From the IMG/VR virus record IMGVR_UViG_3300031140_000597, positions 1-64,000 of that record: a stretch of DNA of 64,000 bases; one strand, 5' to 3'. The notes beneath the pieces are model-generated. The model was not told the DNA's origin. It did not search any database and saw only the letters and a list, made by a program, of their open reading frames with translations. The stretch's first letter is position 1. Every line of letters starts with the position of its first letter. Below, piece after piece: positions 49,840 through 55,626 of this stretch. The stretch comes from a virus. A program made the position numbers and the translations under genes.

Positions 49840-51152
49840 TGAACGATGACGATATAAAGAACAATGACACAGATAATGGGTTTTGCGCACTGCCATTTGT
49901 ACAATATAGTACATTCAATGGGGGTCGTTATCGATTATGTTGTATGGCAAAGGAACCTAGTGAACTTATTAATCAAGAAGAACTAGGCATAGATGGAACA
50001 TGGAATCATGATTACATTCGTAGTGTTCGTGAGCGTATGGCTACGGGCGAATGGCTACCAGAGTGTATAGAATGTAAAAGATTAGAACGTAACGATATTA
50101 TAAGTTCTCGTCAATGGGAAAACTATTCATGGAAAGATCAGGTTCCAGATATTGTAGCATTAGCAAGTGCAAATGATTGGAATATAGAACAGCCTCTACA
50201 ATTTGATTTTAGATTAGGTAATTTGTGTAATCTACAATGTCAGATGTGTAACAAAGAAGCATCGCATTTAGTAAGTGTTGAGCGTGCCAATATGATTGCA
50301 ACAGATTTGGGTCCCAAATCTCCTAACTTAGATAGATATGATTGGGACAATAATATTGCTAATAAAAAGAAAGCGATAATTCAGCCTGGCATCGATTGGG
50401 ATAGTTTTGATAAGATGCTGCCATATGCACAGACGATTAAAATGATTGGCGGCGAACCAACTGTTGTATCTGATATGTTCAAGTTGCTAGACAGAGCAAC
50501 TGAATCCGGATACGCAAAAAATATTACATTATCGTTCTACACGAACATCACCAATATGCAAGATAGATGGTTGAAGCAATTTAGTCAGTTTAAGCAAGTT
50601 GTTGTAAATTGCTCATTAGAGGGCATGGGTGATATGAATGATTATTTACGTCCGCCATCGCAGTGGGATTCAGTATGGGAAAATTTTGATAAGTTAGTAA
50701 AGTATTCAAATACATCAGAAGGAAAGAACATTCGTGTACGTGTCACTACGGTGAATCAAGTAACAAACGCGTTGCATTTGGTTCCATTCTGGAGATTTAT
50801 GCACGATTATCAACAGACTAATGACCGTACCATCGGCATGAGTACGAATCAATTGGTAGAACCTGAATATTACTCAATGGCGCATAGTCCCCAATGGTTG
50901 CGTGATGAACAGAAATCACAGATACTAGAATTTTTAGAAGAGATAAAAGATAGTCCTCATTATGAAGATTATTCACGTCCGTTAATGGAAGCATTGCATT
51001 TTGGCGAAGATCCAGAAACCAAGTATGATCGTGGATTTATGAGGGATTATGTTCAAGTAACAGAAAACTATGATAAGCATCGCGGACATGATGTGATGTC
51101 AGTAGCACCTGAATTTAGCCGAATTAAATCAGATTTAGAACTTGACAAGTAA
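49839..51152 (+). CDS. Twitch-domain radical SAM protein
   Basis: NGFCALPFVQYSTFNGGRYRLCCMA matches the N-terminal Cys block of the 46296 protein. The cluster motif is Cys130-Cys134-Cys137 (LCNLQCQMCN), with KMIGGEPTVVSDMFKLLD following. 437 aa. The start overlaps the upstream stop by a base (TAATG). It is a paralogue of the 46296 enzyme and probably works on a related substrate. Confidence 0.85.
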   Translation: MNDDDIKNNDTDNGFCALPFVQYSTFNGGRYRLCCMAKEPSELINQEELGIDGTWNHDYIRSVRERMATGEWLPECIECKRLERNDIISSRQWENYSWKDQVPDIVALASANDWNIEQPLQFDFRLGNLCNLQCQMCNKEASHLVSVERANMIATDLGPKSPNLDRYDWDNNIANKKKAIIQPGIDWDSFDKMLPYAQTIKMIGGEPTVVSDMFKLLDRATESGYAKNITLSFYTNITNMQDRWLKQFSQFKQVVVNCSLEGMGDMNDYLRPPSQWDSVWENFDKLVKYSNTSEGKNIRVRVTTVNQVTNALHLVPFWRFMHDYQQTNDRTIGMSTNQLVEPEYYSMAHSPQWLRDEQKSQILEFLEEIKDSPHYEDYSRPLMEALHFGEDPETKYDRGFMRDYVQVTENYDKHRGHDVMSVAPEFSRIKSDLELDK

Positions 51153-51160
51153 GGAAATAA

Positions 51161-51829
51161 ATGACATCAACTAATATGGAATATTTAACTGAGATAGATT
51201 TTGCATTAACCACATATTGTCAAGCACGATGTAGAAGTTGTGCTAGAACGAATCAATATACTGGTGAAAAAGAAGATTGGTTAGAACTCAAGCATATGAA
51301 TCTAGATGTGTTTAAACGAACTCTTGCAGCATCTACTAATATAAAGTATAATATAATTGAGTTTTGTGGCGAGTTGGGCGATCCCATGATGCATCCACAA
51401 GTTGACAAATTTATAGAAACTGCATTAGAATATGCACCATCAATATTAATATCAACAAATGGTGCGCTTAGAAATGCAAACTGGTATAAGACGATAGCAG
51501 AAAAATACACAGACGATGTCTTTATAAATTGGGCAATTGATGGAGCAACACATGACACCAATTGGAAGTATAGAGAAGGTGTTGATTTTAATAAAGCTTT
51601 TGAAAATATGAAAACTCACACTCAATCAGGTGGGGATGGTGAATGGCGATATTTAATATTTGAGTGGAATTGGCATGAAATACCGCTAGCACGTCAAATG
51701 GCAAAAGAGATTGGAATTAAAATTATTTTTTGCTTCAATAATAGAGATTTTGGATTAATAACACCAGATTCTAGATTGGATGCAGAAAAATTATTAATAG
51801 GAGTGAGTCCAGATGACATCAAAGGGTAA
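51161..51829 (+). CDS. Radical SAM domain protein (SPASM domain in the next ORF)
   Basis: The motif is Cys20-Cys24-Cys27 (TYCQARCRSCART). EFCGELGDPMMHPQV and ISTNGALRNANWY are typical of the SPASM-type phage enzymes at 18683 and 59558. At 222 aa it ends before the C-terminal cysteine domain, which is encoded by an overlapping ORF (51813) in the +1 frame. It may be a two-subunit form or the result of a frameshift. Confidence 0.78.
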   Translation: MTSTNMEYLTEIDFALTTYCQARCRSCARTNQYTGEKEDWLELKHMNLDVFKRTLAASTNIKYNIIEFCGELGDPMMHPQVDKFIETALEYAPSILISTNGALRNANWYKTIAEKYTDDVFINWAIDGATHDTNWKYREGVDFNKAFENMKTHTQSGGDGEWRYLIFEWNWHEIPLARQMAKEIGIKIIFCFNNRDFGLITPDSRLDAEKLLIGVSPDDIKG

Positions 51830-52223
51830 ATATAATATTGAATGTCAATCATTCGAAGCTCTAAATGAATTTACTAACCTCCCTGTAAGAAAATGGGAAG
51901 TAACACCAGAAGGAAGAGTGTGGCCATGTTGTTATTTTGCAAATGCATGGGATAGACGACATATGATGAGGGCAGATGAATTGGGTCCCGATGAAGATTC
52001 TAGTGAAGAAGATTTTCATAATGTAAATGGTGAATCAGCAGAATTATTGAATGATGCTAGAATGATGACTATAATAAATGAAGATCCTGATTGGAATAGT
52101 TTAGAACATCACTCTATAGAAGAAATCATAGCGCACGAAGTATTCCACAGTTACATCTGGACTGAAGGATGGAATAGCGATAATCCTGCGATATTGTGTG
52201 TTAATAATTGTAATAAGTGTTGA
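51813..52223 (+). CDS. SPASM-like auxiliary-cluster domain protein
   Basis: This 136-residue ORF starts inside the radical SAM gene, ten bases after an AGGAG site, so it can be translated on its own. It contains VTPEGRVWPCCYFAN and the terminal CVNNCNKC, matching the C-terminal SPASM region of the single-chain enzyme at 59558 (MAPDGKVYPCCMFYA and CVTCINNCG). It likely binds auxiliary Fe-S cluster(s) and pairs with the 51161 protein. Confidence 0.7.
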   Translation: MTSKGKYNIECQSFEALNEFTNLPVRKWEVTPEGRVWPCCYFANAWDRRHMMRADELGPDEDSSEEDFHNVNGESAELLNDARMMTIINEDPDWNSLEHHSIEEIIAHEVFHSYIWTEGWNSDNPAILCVNNCNKC

Positions 52224-52248
52224 CAAGTAAGCCGTATTGTTGTATAAT
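52220..52248 (+). promoter_or_regulatory. Sigma70-like promoter
   Basis: TTGACA 52220-52225 and TATAAT 52243-52248, 17 bases apart, with the shared AGTAAG and TATAAGTTAAT flanks. Confidence 0.8.
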
Positions 52249-52283
52249 AGTTATATAAGTTAATAAAGCGCAAGGAAATGAAT

Positions 52284-52424
52284 ATGTTAAATTTTTTAGA
52301 GACTACTGTTTTGCCAATGACACGTGTTATTGAAGCGAGCGGCTATTTTGAAATATTGTTATTATGTTTATTGCCAATCATGCTGATTGGTAGTGCGGTA
52401 TTATTTAAGAAAGGTGAATTATAA
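52284..52424 (+). CDS. Small membrane protein, 46 aa
   Basis: ATG 52284 lies seven bases after AAGGA (ATG 52278 is too close to it). MLNFLETTVLPMTRV... then FEILLLCLLPIMLIGSAVLF gives one membrane helix and a Lys end. Coupled by TAATG to the next small gene. Function unknown. Confidence 0.6.
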   Translation: MLNFLETTVLPMTRVIEASGYFEILLLCLLPIMLIGSAVLFKKGEL

Positions 52425-52594
52425 TGGCTAGATTTAGTGAGTTTAAGCATTGGGTACAATCCATGTGGTATGATCATAAGCGCGAAAAGATTGAGTGGGA
52501 AGGTAGTCCACCAGATTACGGTTTTCGTACGTGGGTTAACATGAACAAATGGTTCATCAAGCGTATGTGGAAAGCACGTAACGAAGAATCATAA
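52424..52594 (+). CDS. Small Trp-rich basic protein, 56 aa
   Basis: MARFSEFKHWVQSMWYDHKREKIEWEG...TWVNMNKWFIKRMWK, overlapping the upstream stop. Six Trp residues and many Lys/Arg. It resembles small conserved phage proteins, function unknown. Confidence 0.6.
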   Translation: MARFSEFKHWVQSMWYDHKREKIEWEGSPPDYGFRTWVNMNKWFIKRMWKARNEES

Positions 52595-52595
52595 G

Positions 52596-52790
52596 TTTAT
52601 ATTAGACAGAACTGTAACGTATATCTGACCTTGTTCTAGACAAAAGGGTTTGGGTTGTAGCGCAGTCTGGGAGAAGCGTCTATCCTCGGTGATGTAGCAT
52701 TAGATTAATTACCTAATACCCTGCATTACATAGATAGAAGGTCGTGGGTTCGAATCCCTCCAACTCCGTTAGAGTTTTGTCTAATATAAA
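52596..52790 (+). ncRNA. Region closed by 13-bp stem around an interrupted tRNA-like gene
   Basis: The 13 bases at 52596-52608 pair perfectly with 52778-52790 (TTTATATTAGACA with its complement). Inside are a short hairpin (AGAAC/GTTCT) and the tRNA-like sequence at 52651-52768. Long closing stems like this recur in the array and resemble RNase III processing stems. Confidence 0.5.
52651..52768 (+). tRNA. tRNA-like gene with 48-nt anticodon loop (possible 41-nt insertion)
   Basis: Acceptor bases pair 6 of 7 (TGGGTTG with CAACTCC). The D-stem GCGC/GCGT, a GTCTGGGAGAA D-loop, variable loop AAGGTC and canonical T-loop TTCGAAT are all present. The anticodon stem CTATC (52680-52684)/GATAG (52733-52737) encloses 48 nt instead of 7. 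CGG lies at the 5' side (Pro-like). CCA is not encoded. It may be an intron-containing tRNA, an inactivated tRNA or a tRNA-like RNA. Confidence 0.45.
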
Positions 52791-52792
52791 TA
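52785..52792 (+). promoter_or_regulatory. T4-like late promoter motif
   Basis: TATAAATA 28 bases upstream of the 52820 gene; it overlaps the 3' strand of the closing stem. Confidence 0.5.
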
Positions 52793-52819
52793 TAGTTTAA
52801 CTAAGCGTAGGGAAAAGTA

Positions 52820-53023
52820 ATGATTGTAGCACTAGCACTAATTGGGGCATTGTTCACAGTAGACAATGCAGAGTTTTTAAATCAGGTAGAGAAGAATAAA
52901 GCAGATGGTATGTCGTGGCATTACATTGGGTCAACTGCACCAAATGCAAATGATCCGTACATTGCTGCAATTAACAAAGAAACGGGTGAAGAAACTGTTT
53001 ACTTTAAGATGTTACAGGACTAA
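52820..53023 (+). CDS. Small secreted or membrane protein, 67 aa
   Basis: A hydrophobic N-terminus (MIVALALIGALFTVDNA) is followed by GMSWHYIGSTAPNANDPYIAAINKETGEETVYF. The pattern WHYIG...P...I...G.E..YF is seen in small cyanophage proteins. Late motif and GGGAAAAG upstream. Function unknown. Confidence 0.6.
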   Translation: MIVALALIGALFTVDNAEFLNQVEKNKADGMSWHYIGSTAPNANDPYIAAINKETGEETVYFKMLQD

Positions 53024-53054
53024 ATGTAACTAAGTATTTAATTGAAAATAAGTG

Positions 53055-53083
53055 TTGACAAGAACGAAATAGTCTGTTACACT
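53055..53083 (+). promoter_or_regulatory. Sigma70-like promoter (first of a direct pair)
   Basis: TTGACA 53055-53060 and TACACT 53078-53083, 17 bases apart. The spacer (AGAACGAAATAGTCTGT) is nearly identical to that of the promoter at 53169. Confidence 0.7.
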
Positions 53084-53168
53084 TATTACATAGGTTTGAG
53101 AAGCGTAACTAAGCATTTTGAACCGAAAAAGATAAATAGAATCATAAGAAATAAAGTTAAAATAAGTG

Positions 53169-53197
53169 TTGACAAGATAGAAATAGTCTGTTATACT
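53169..53197 (+). promoter_or_regulatory. Sigma70-like promoter (second of a direct pair)
   Basis: TTGACA 53169-53174 and TATACT 53192-53197, 17 bases apart, 114 bases after its near copy at 53055. Confidence 0.75.
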
Positions 53198-53246
53198 TAT
53201 AACATAAACAGTTAAAGATAACTGTAATAAACAAGAGAACGAAACG

Positions 53247-53360
53247 ATGTTAAACACATTCTGTAATTTACATAGTAAACTAGATAGTCAACGCTGGTAT
53301 CAGCCGGAGATTATGAATGTGCCCGCGAGTTTCTTAGACGAGGATGATGGATTATATTAA
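53247..53360 (+). CDS. Small ORF, 37 aa
   Basis: MLNTFCNLHSKLDSQRWYQPEIM...LDEDDGLY, placed between a promoter and a clear intrinsic terminator, which supports translation of a short mRNA. Function unknown. Confidence 0.5.
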   Translation: MLNTFCNLHSKLDSQRWYQPEIMNVPASFLDEDDGLY

Positions 53361-53386
53361 GCCATTAAATCCAATAAATTTCTAAG

Positions 53387-53420
53387 AAACCCGCCAAGCG
53401 AAAGCAAAGCGGGTTTTTTT
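53387..53420 (+). terminator. Rho-independent terminator
   Basis: AAACCCGC (53387-53394) pairs with GCGGGTTT (53409-53416), then a T-run to 53420. Confidence 0.9.
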
Positions 53421-53425
53421 ATGAC

Positions 53426-53552
53426 AGTGTAAAAGTAGAAGCGGAACGAGGTCGCTGAGATTACACTTTAAATAATATCTCTAAAATGGCGTGTTGTAGG
53501 ATTGAAAGTTCTAGTTAGAATGAGTAAAATTATGACAGTATATTTTTATACT
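53426..53552 (+). other. Intergenic hairpins before the tRNA array
   Basis: AGTGTAA (53426-53432) pairs with TTACACT (53461-53467) around AGCG/CGCT. A second hairpin AGTATA-TTTT-TATACT lies at 53537-53552. No ORF or clear tRNA is seen in 53421-53585. Confidence 0.35.
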
Positions 53553-53585
53553 AAAAAGCATTCATAGAGTGTTTTTCAGTATAAT

Positions 53586-53659
53586 GCTCGGTTAGCTCAA
53601 AGGTAGAGCCATCGCTCGATAAGCGATAGACGAAGGATCGTTACCTTCACTGAGTACCA
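53586..53659 (+). tRNA. tRNA-Ile (GAT)
   Basis: Acceptor GCTCGGT/ACTGAGT, D-stem GCTC/GAGC, anticodon stem ATCGC/GCGAT with loop TCGATAA (GAT), T-stem GAAGG/CCTTC, encoded CCA. Position 33 is C instead of the near-universal T, and the T-loop (ATCGTTA) is atypical. Confidence 0.75.
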
Positions 53660-53706
53660 TTTTAAAATTGGAGATTCACTGCCATAAGTGTGAACTATAA
53701 AATTAC

Positions 53707-53783
53707 GGATTGTTAGCATAGTGGCTTAATGCAGCACCTTCATACGGTGAAGATCAATGGTTCAAATCCATTACAATCCACCA
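53707..53783 (+). tRNA. tRNA-Met (CAT)
   Basis: Acceptor GGATTGT/ACAATCC, D-stem GCAT/ATGC, anticodon loop TTCATAC (CAT), T-stem AATGG/CCATT, encoded CCA. Probably the elongator; two other CAT tRNAs occur at 57136 and 57214. Confidence 0.85.
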
Positions 53784-53792
53784 CAAGTTTTA

Positions 53793-53868
53793 CAGGGTAT
53801 AGCTGAGTTTGGTTTAGCACGGGCCTTGGATGCCTGAGACGAGGGTTCAAGTCCTTCTTCCCTGACCA
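53793..53868 (+). tRNA. tRNA-Pro (TGG)
   Basis: Acceptor CAGGGTA/TTCCCTG (one mismatch), anticodon stem CGGGC/GCCTG with loop CTTGGAT (TGG), T-stem GAGGG/CCTTC, encoded CCA. Confidence 0.85.
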
Positions 53869-53922
53869 TTAGAGATAGTGTATATCTCGTGTCTTTTATT
53901 AGATATAAAAATACAATTTAAT

Positions 53923-53995
53923 ACTCTTGCCAGTGGAACTGGCAGTTGGGTTTCGACCCCGACTTGCGAATGTTCGATTCATTCCAGGAGTGCCA
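53923..53995 (+). tRNA. tRNA-Arg (TCG), short D-arm
   Basis: Acceptor ACTCTTG/CAGGAGT, anticodon stem TTGGG/CCCGA with loop TTTCGAC (TCG), T-stem GAATG/CATTC, encoded CCA. Only about 16 bases lie between acceptor and anticodon stems, with bases 8-9 CC rather than TA, so the D-arm is reduced. Confidence 0.65.
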
Positions 53996-53997
53996 AA

Positions 53998-54131
53998 TTT
54001 ACTATGCTGGCTGCCGTCTACGTTTCCGGAAACTGACGTTAAATATTGAGGTTCAACTCCTCGGATACATTAAGGAAGGCTTGGTGTATCGCGTTACAGG
54101 CAACGTAAGGGTTCGACTCCCAAATAGTAAA
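53998..54131 (+). ncRNA. Structured RNA with 8-bp acceptor-like stem and two T-loop motifs
   Basis: TTTACTAT (53998-54005) pairs perfectly with ATAGTAAA (54124-54131). Inside are two T-arm-like motifs (TGAGG TTCAACT CCTCG, and GGG TTCGACT CCC), the palindrome GTTTCCGGAAAC (54022-54033) and a stem GATACA (54064-54069)/TGTATC (54085-54090). It reads like two overlapping or rearranged tRNAs, or one tRNA with a large insertion. CCA is not encoded. Confidence 0.45.
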
Positions 54132-54141
54132 CCGCTTTGAT

Positions 54142-54219
54142 GGTGATCGTAGCATAACTGGCAAATGCCCAAGGTTGTGAACCTTGTAGATCCGGGATCA
54201 TACCCCGGCGATCACACCA
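54142..54219 (+). tRNA. tRNA-His (GTG)
   Basis: Acceptor GTGATCG/CGATCAC with an extra 5' G (G-1 at 54142), anticodon loop TTGTGAA (GTG), T-stem CCGGG/CCCGG, encoded CCA. Confidence 0.9.
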
Positions 54220-54229
54220 CTTATTTTAT

Positions 54230-54315
54230 GGAAGATGATCTAGTCTGGGACTAGGATGACTTGCTAAGTCAATCGGCTCGAAAGGGTTTGGGATCGTAAC
54301 CTACTTCTTCCGCCA
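54230..54315 (+). tRNA. tRNA-Ser (GCT)
   Basis: Acceptor GGAAGAT/TTCTTCC, anticodon loop TTGCTAA (GCT), long variable arm and encoded GCCA, as expected for a class II serine tRNA. The T-stem has a mismatch. Confidence 0.8.
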
Positions 54316-54321
54316 CTTTTA

Positions 54322-54398
54322 GCGCGGTTGCCAGAGTAGCCAACGGAGCGGCTTGCAAACCCGTACAACCATCGGTGCAAATCCGATACCGCGCTCCA
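54322..54398 (+). tRNA. tRNA-Cys (GCA)
   Basis: Acceptor GCGCGGT/ACCGCGC with discriminator T73 (Cys identity), anticodon loop TTGCAAA (GCA), T-stem ATCGG/CCGAT, encoded CCA. The last anticodon-stem pair is C-C. Confidence 0.85.
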
Positions 54399-54405
54399 AT
54401 TTTAA

Positions 54406-54440
54406 GTTCCGTTCGTCTATCGGTTAGGACATACGGGAAG
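54406..54440 (+). pseudogene. Orphan 5' half of a tRNA
   Basis: GTTCCGT then TC, D-stem GTCT/GGAC with loop ATCGGTTA, then the start of an anticodon stem, after which the sequence runs into tRNA-Glu. No 3' half is found. Probably a recombination scar. Confidence 0.5.
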
Positions 54441-54446
54441 AATTAC

Positions 54447-54523
54447 ATCCCCATAGATTACGTTGGTTAAATCACTAGACTTTCACTCTAGCGAACCGGG
54501 ATCGTCGCCCGGTGGGGATACCA
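54447..54523 (+). tRNA. tRNA-Glu (TTC)
   Basis: Acceptor ATCCCCA/TGGGGAT, D-stem GATT/AATC, anticodon stem CTAGA/TCTAG with loop CTTTCAC (TTC), T-stem CCGGG/CCCGG, encoded CCA. Confidence 0.9.
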
Positions 54524-54527
54524 TTTT

Positions 54528-54627
54528 TGTCTTATAGTTTAATATGGCATTTGGGTATGACGATACTCAAGAATAGAATCTTGCAATCAGCGAGAGATAC
54601 AGGTATTGCATAATCCTGTTAAGACAA
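54528..54627 (+). ncRNA. Irregular tRNA-like RNA, ~100 nt
   Basis: TGTCTTA (54528-54534) pairs perfectly with TAAGACA (54620-54626), followed by T8-A9 as in tRNA. A T-arm-like stem ACAGG/CCTGT has an 11-nt loop. Between lie two hairpins (GGGTAT/ATACTC and CAAGA/TCTTG) instead of normal D and anticodon arms. CCA is not encoded. Confidence 0.35.
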
Positions 54628-54639
54628 ATTATTTTTAAT

Positions 54640-54714
54640 GCATCGGTAGTGTCAATGGAAACACGCGAGATTCCAAACTTCGTATTCTAGGTTCAAGTCC
54701 TAGTCGGTGTGCCA
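54640..54714 (+). tRNA. tRNA-Trp (CCA)
   Basis: Acceptor GCATCGG/TCGGTGT, D-stem GTGT/ACAC, anticodon loop TTCCAAA (CCA), T-stem CTAGG/CCTAG, encoded GCCA. Confidence 0.85.
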
Positions 54715-54720
54715 CATTAA

Positions 54721-54818
54721 GGTAGTTAAGCAGTTGAGAACCATATCGTGAAACCTACGGGGGAGTTGGTATTGGAACAAATAGTTCGCTGCTCAAGAGG
54801 GTGTTGACCTCTACTGCC
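54721..54818 (+). ncRNA. Structured RNA with acceptor-like ends
   Basis: GGTAGT (54721-54726) pairs with ACTGCC (54813-54818). A T-arm-like stem AGAGG/CCTCT with 7-nt loop lies just 5' of the latter. AGCAG (54729-54733) pairs with CTGCT (54789-54793), and GAAC pairs with GTTC inside. No normal D-arm is evident and no CCA is encoded. Confidence 0.35.
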
Positions 54819-54826
54819 ACCCTTTT

Positions 54827-54925
54827 TATCTTGTTGCTTAATTAAAGCAGTGGAATCCCTCATACATCGTCAATGCTATGAGAATGATGTTTCCATGCAT
54901 GTAGGTGCAAATCCTACCAAGATAA
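54827..54925 (+). tRNA. tRNA-like gene with 35-nt anticodon loop (possible 28-nt insertion)
   Basis: Acceptor TATCTTG/CAAGATA (7 of 7), T8-T9, D-stem GCTT/AAGC, anticodon stem TGGAA (54851-54855)/TTCCA (54891-54895), variable loop TGCAT, T-stem GTAGG/CCTAC with loop TGCAAAT. The anticodon loop is 35 nt and includes a CTCATA/TATGAG hairpin. CCA is not encoded. The second clear case of this architecture after 52651. Confidence 0.5.
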
Positions 54926-54936
54926 ATTATTTTTAA

Positions 54937-55022
54937 GCAGGATACGACTCATGGTGAGACAGCGGATTGTAAATCCGTAGCGTGTAATGCGCAAGTAGGT
55001 TCAATTCCTTCATCCTGCACCA
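54937..55022 (+). tRNA. tRNA-Tyr (GTA)
   Basis: Acceptor GCAGGAT/ATCCTGC, anticodon stem GCGGA/TCCGT with loop TTGTAAA (GTA), long variable arm (class II), encoded CCA. Confidence 0.88.
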
Positions 55023-55029
55023 CTTTTAA

Positions 55030-55107
55030 GCCGCAGTGACCCAAATAGGTAGAGGTGCTGGTTTTAGAAACCAGATGTTGTAGGTTCGATCCCTACTTGC
55101 GGTACCA
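55030..55107 (+). tRNA. tRNA-Leu (TAG), short variable loop
   Basis: Acceptor GCCGCAG/TTGCGGT, anticodon stem CTGGT/ACCAG with loop TTTAGAA (TAG), T-stem GTAGG/CCTAC, encoded CCA. The variable region is only 5 nt, unlike normal class II leucine tRNAs, so charging is uncertain. Confidence 0.75.
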
Positions 55108-55108
55108 A

Positions 55109-55116
55109 CATAAATA
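55109..55116 (+). promoter_or_regulatory. Late-promoter-like motif upst. of iscA-like gene
   Basis: CATAAATA between the tRNA-Leu end and the IscA-like start, with TAGGAG before its ATG. Confidence 0.45.
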
Positions 55117-55142
55117 CAACCATATATAGGAGAAACCATATA

Positions 55143-55466
55143 ATGGCAATTACATTATCTAAAGAAGCATCAGAGCGCATATCAGATTACATGATCAACA
55201 GAGGACCTACGTACGGTGTACGTGTAGGTGTAAGAACAACAGGTTGTTCTGGTCTTGCATACATAGTAGAGTTTGTCGATAATATTGACGAGAATGATAC
55301 AGTCTTTGTATCAAATGAAATAAGTATTGTAGTAGATCCTAAAGGTTTAACATACCTTGACGGTACTGAGTTGGATTATGGACGTGATGGACTCAACGAA
55401 GGATTCAGATTTAATAATCCAAACGCAAAAGACGAATGCGGTTGTGGCGAAAGTTTCACTGTATAA
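55143..55466 (+). CDS. IscA/HesB-type iron-sulfur assembly protein
   Basis: The A-type carrier cysteines are Cys35 (TGCSGLAY) and Cys99/Cys101 (DECGCGESF), in the C-x63-C-x-C spacing of IscA/HesB/ErpA. Length 107 aa is standard. These proteins pass Fe-S clusters to target enzymes. HesB-like genes occur in marine T4-like phages. Here it sits inside the tRNA array, flanked by promoters, and complements the NifU-like protein at 201. Confidence 0.92.
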   Translation: MAITLSKEASERISDYMINRGPTYGVRVGVRTTGCSGLAYIVEFVDNIDENDTVFVSNEISIVVDPKGLTYLDGTELDYGRDGLNEGFRFNNPNAKDECGCGESFTV

Positions 55467-55484
55467 TATTTTATTAAATAAGTG

Positions 55485-55513
55485 TTGACAAGAGAAGTAT
55501 AATGCGTTACAAT
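55485..55513 (+). promoter_or_regulatory. Sigma70-like promoter into the second RNA block
   Basis: TTGACA 55485-55490 and TACAAT 55508-55513, 17 bases apart. First of three stacked promoters before the ncRNA group. Confidence 0.7.
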
Positions 55514-55626
55514 AGCACAACGTTTTGAGAAAGACATAAAGTTTTTTGATAAATAAATAAGAAGTTTATGCTGACGTATTTCAAGTCACTAATTTAGAAA
55601 TAGTTTAAAATAGTTTAAAATAGTAG

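Noticed and set aside
52651-52768. tmRNA
   Set aside because: It has a tRNA-like domain with an insertion, but it is far too short for tmRNA and has no tag ORF or CCA.
53946-54140. 64-aa + strand frame across the tRNA-Arg region
   Set aside because: It spans tRNA and structured RNA, without a ribosome-binding site; coding is unlikely.
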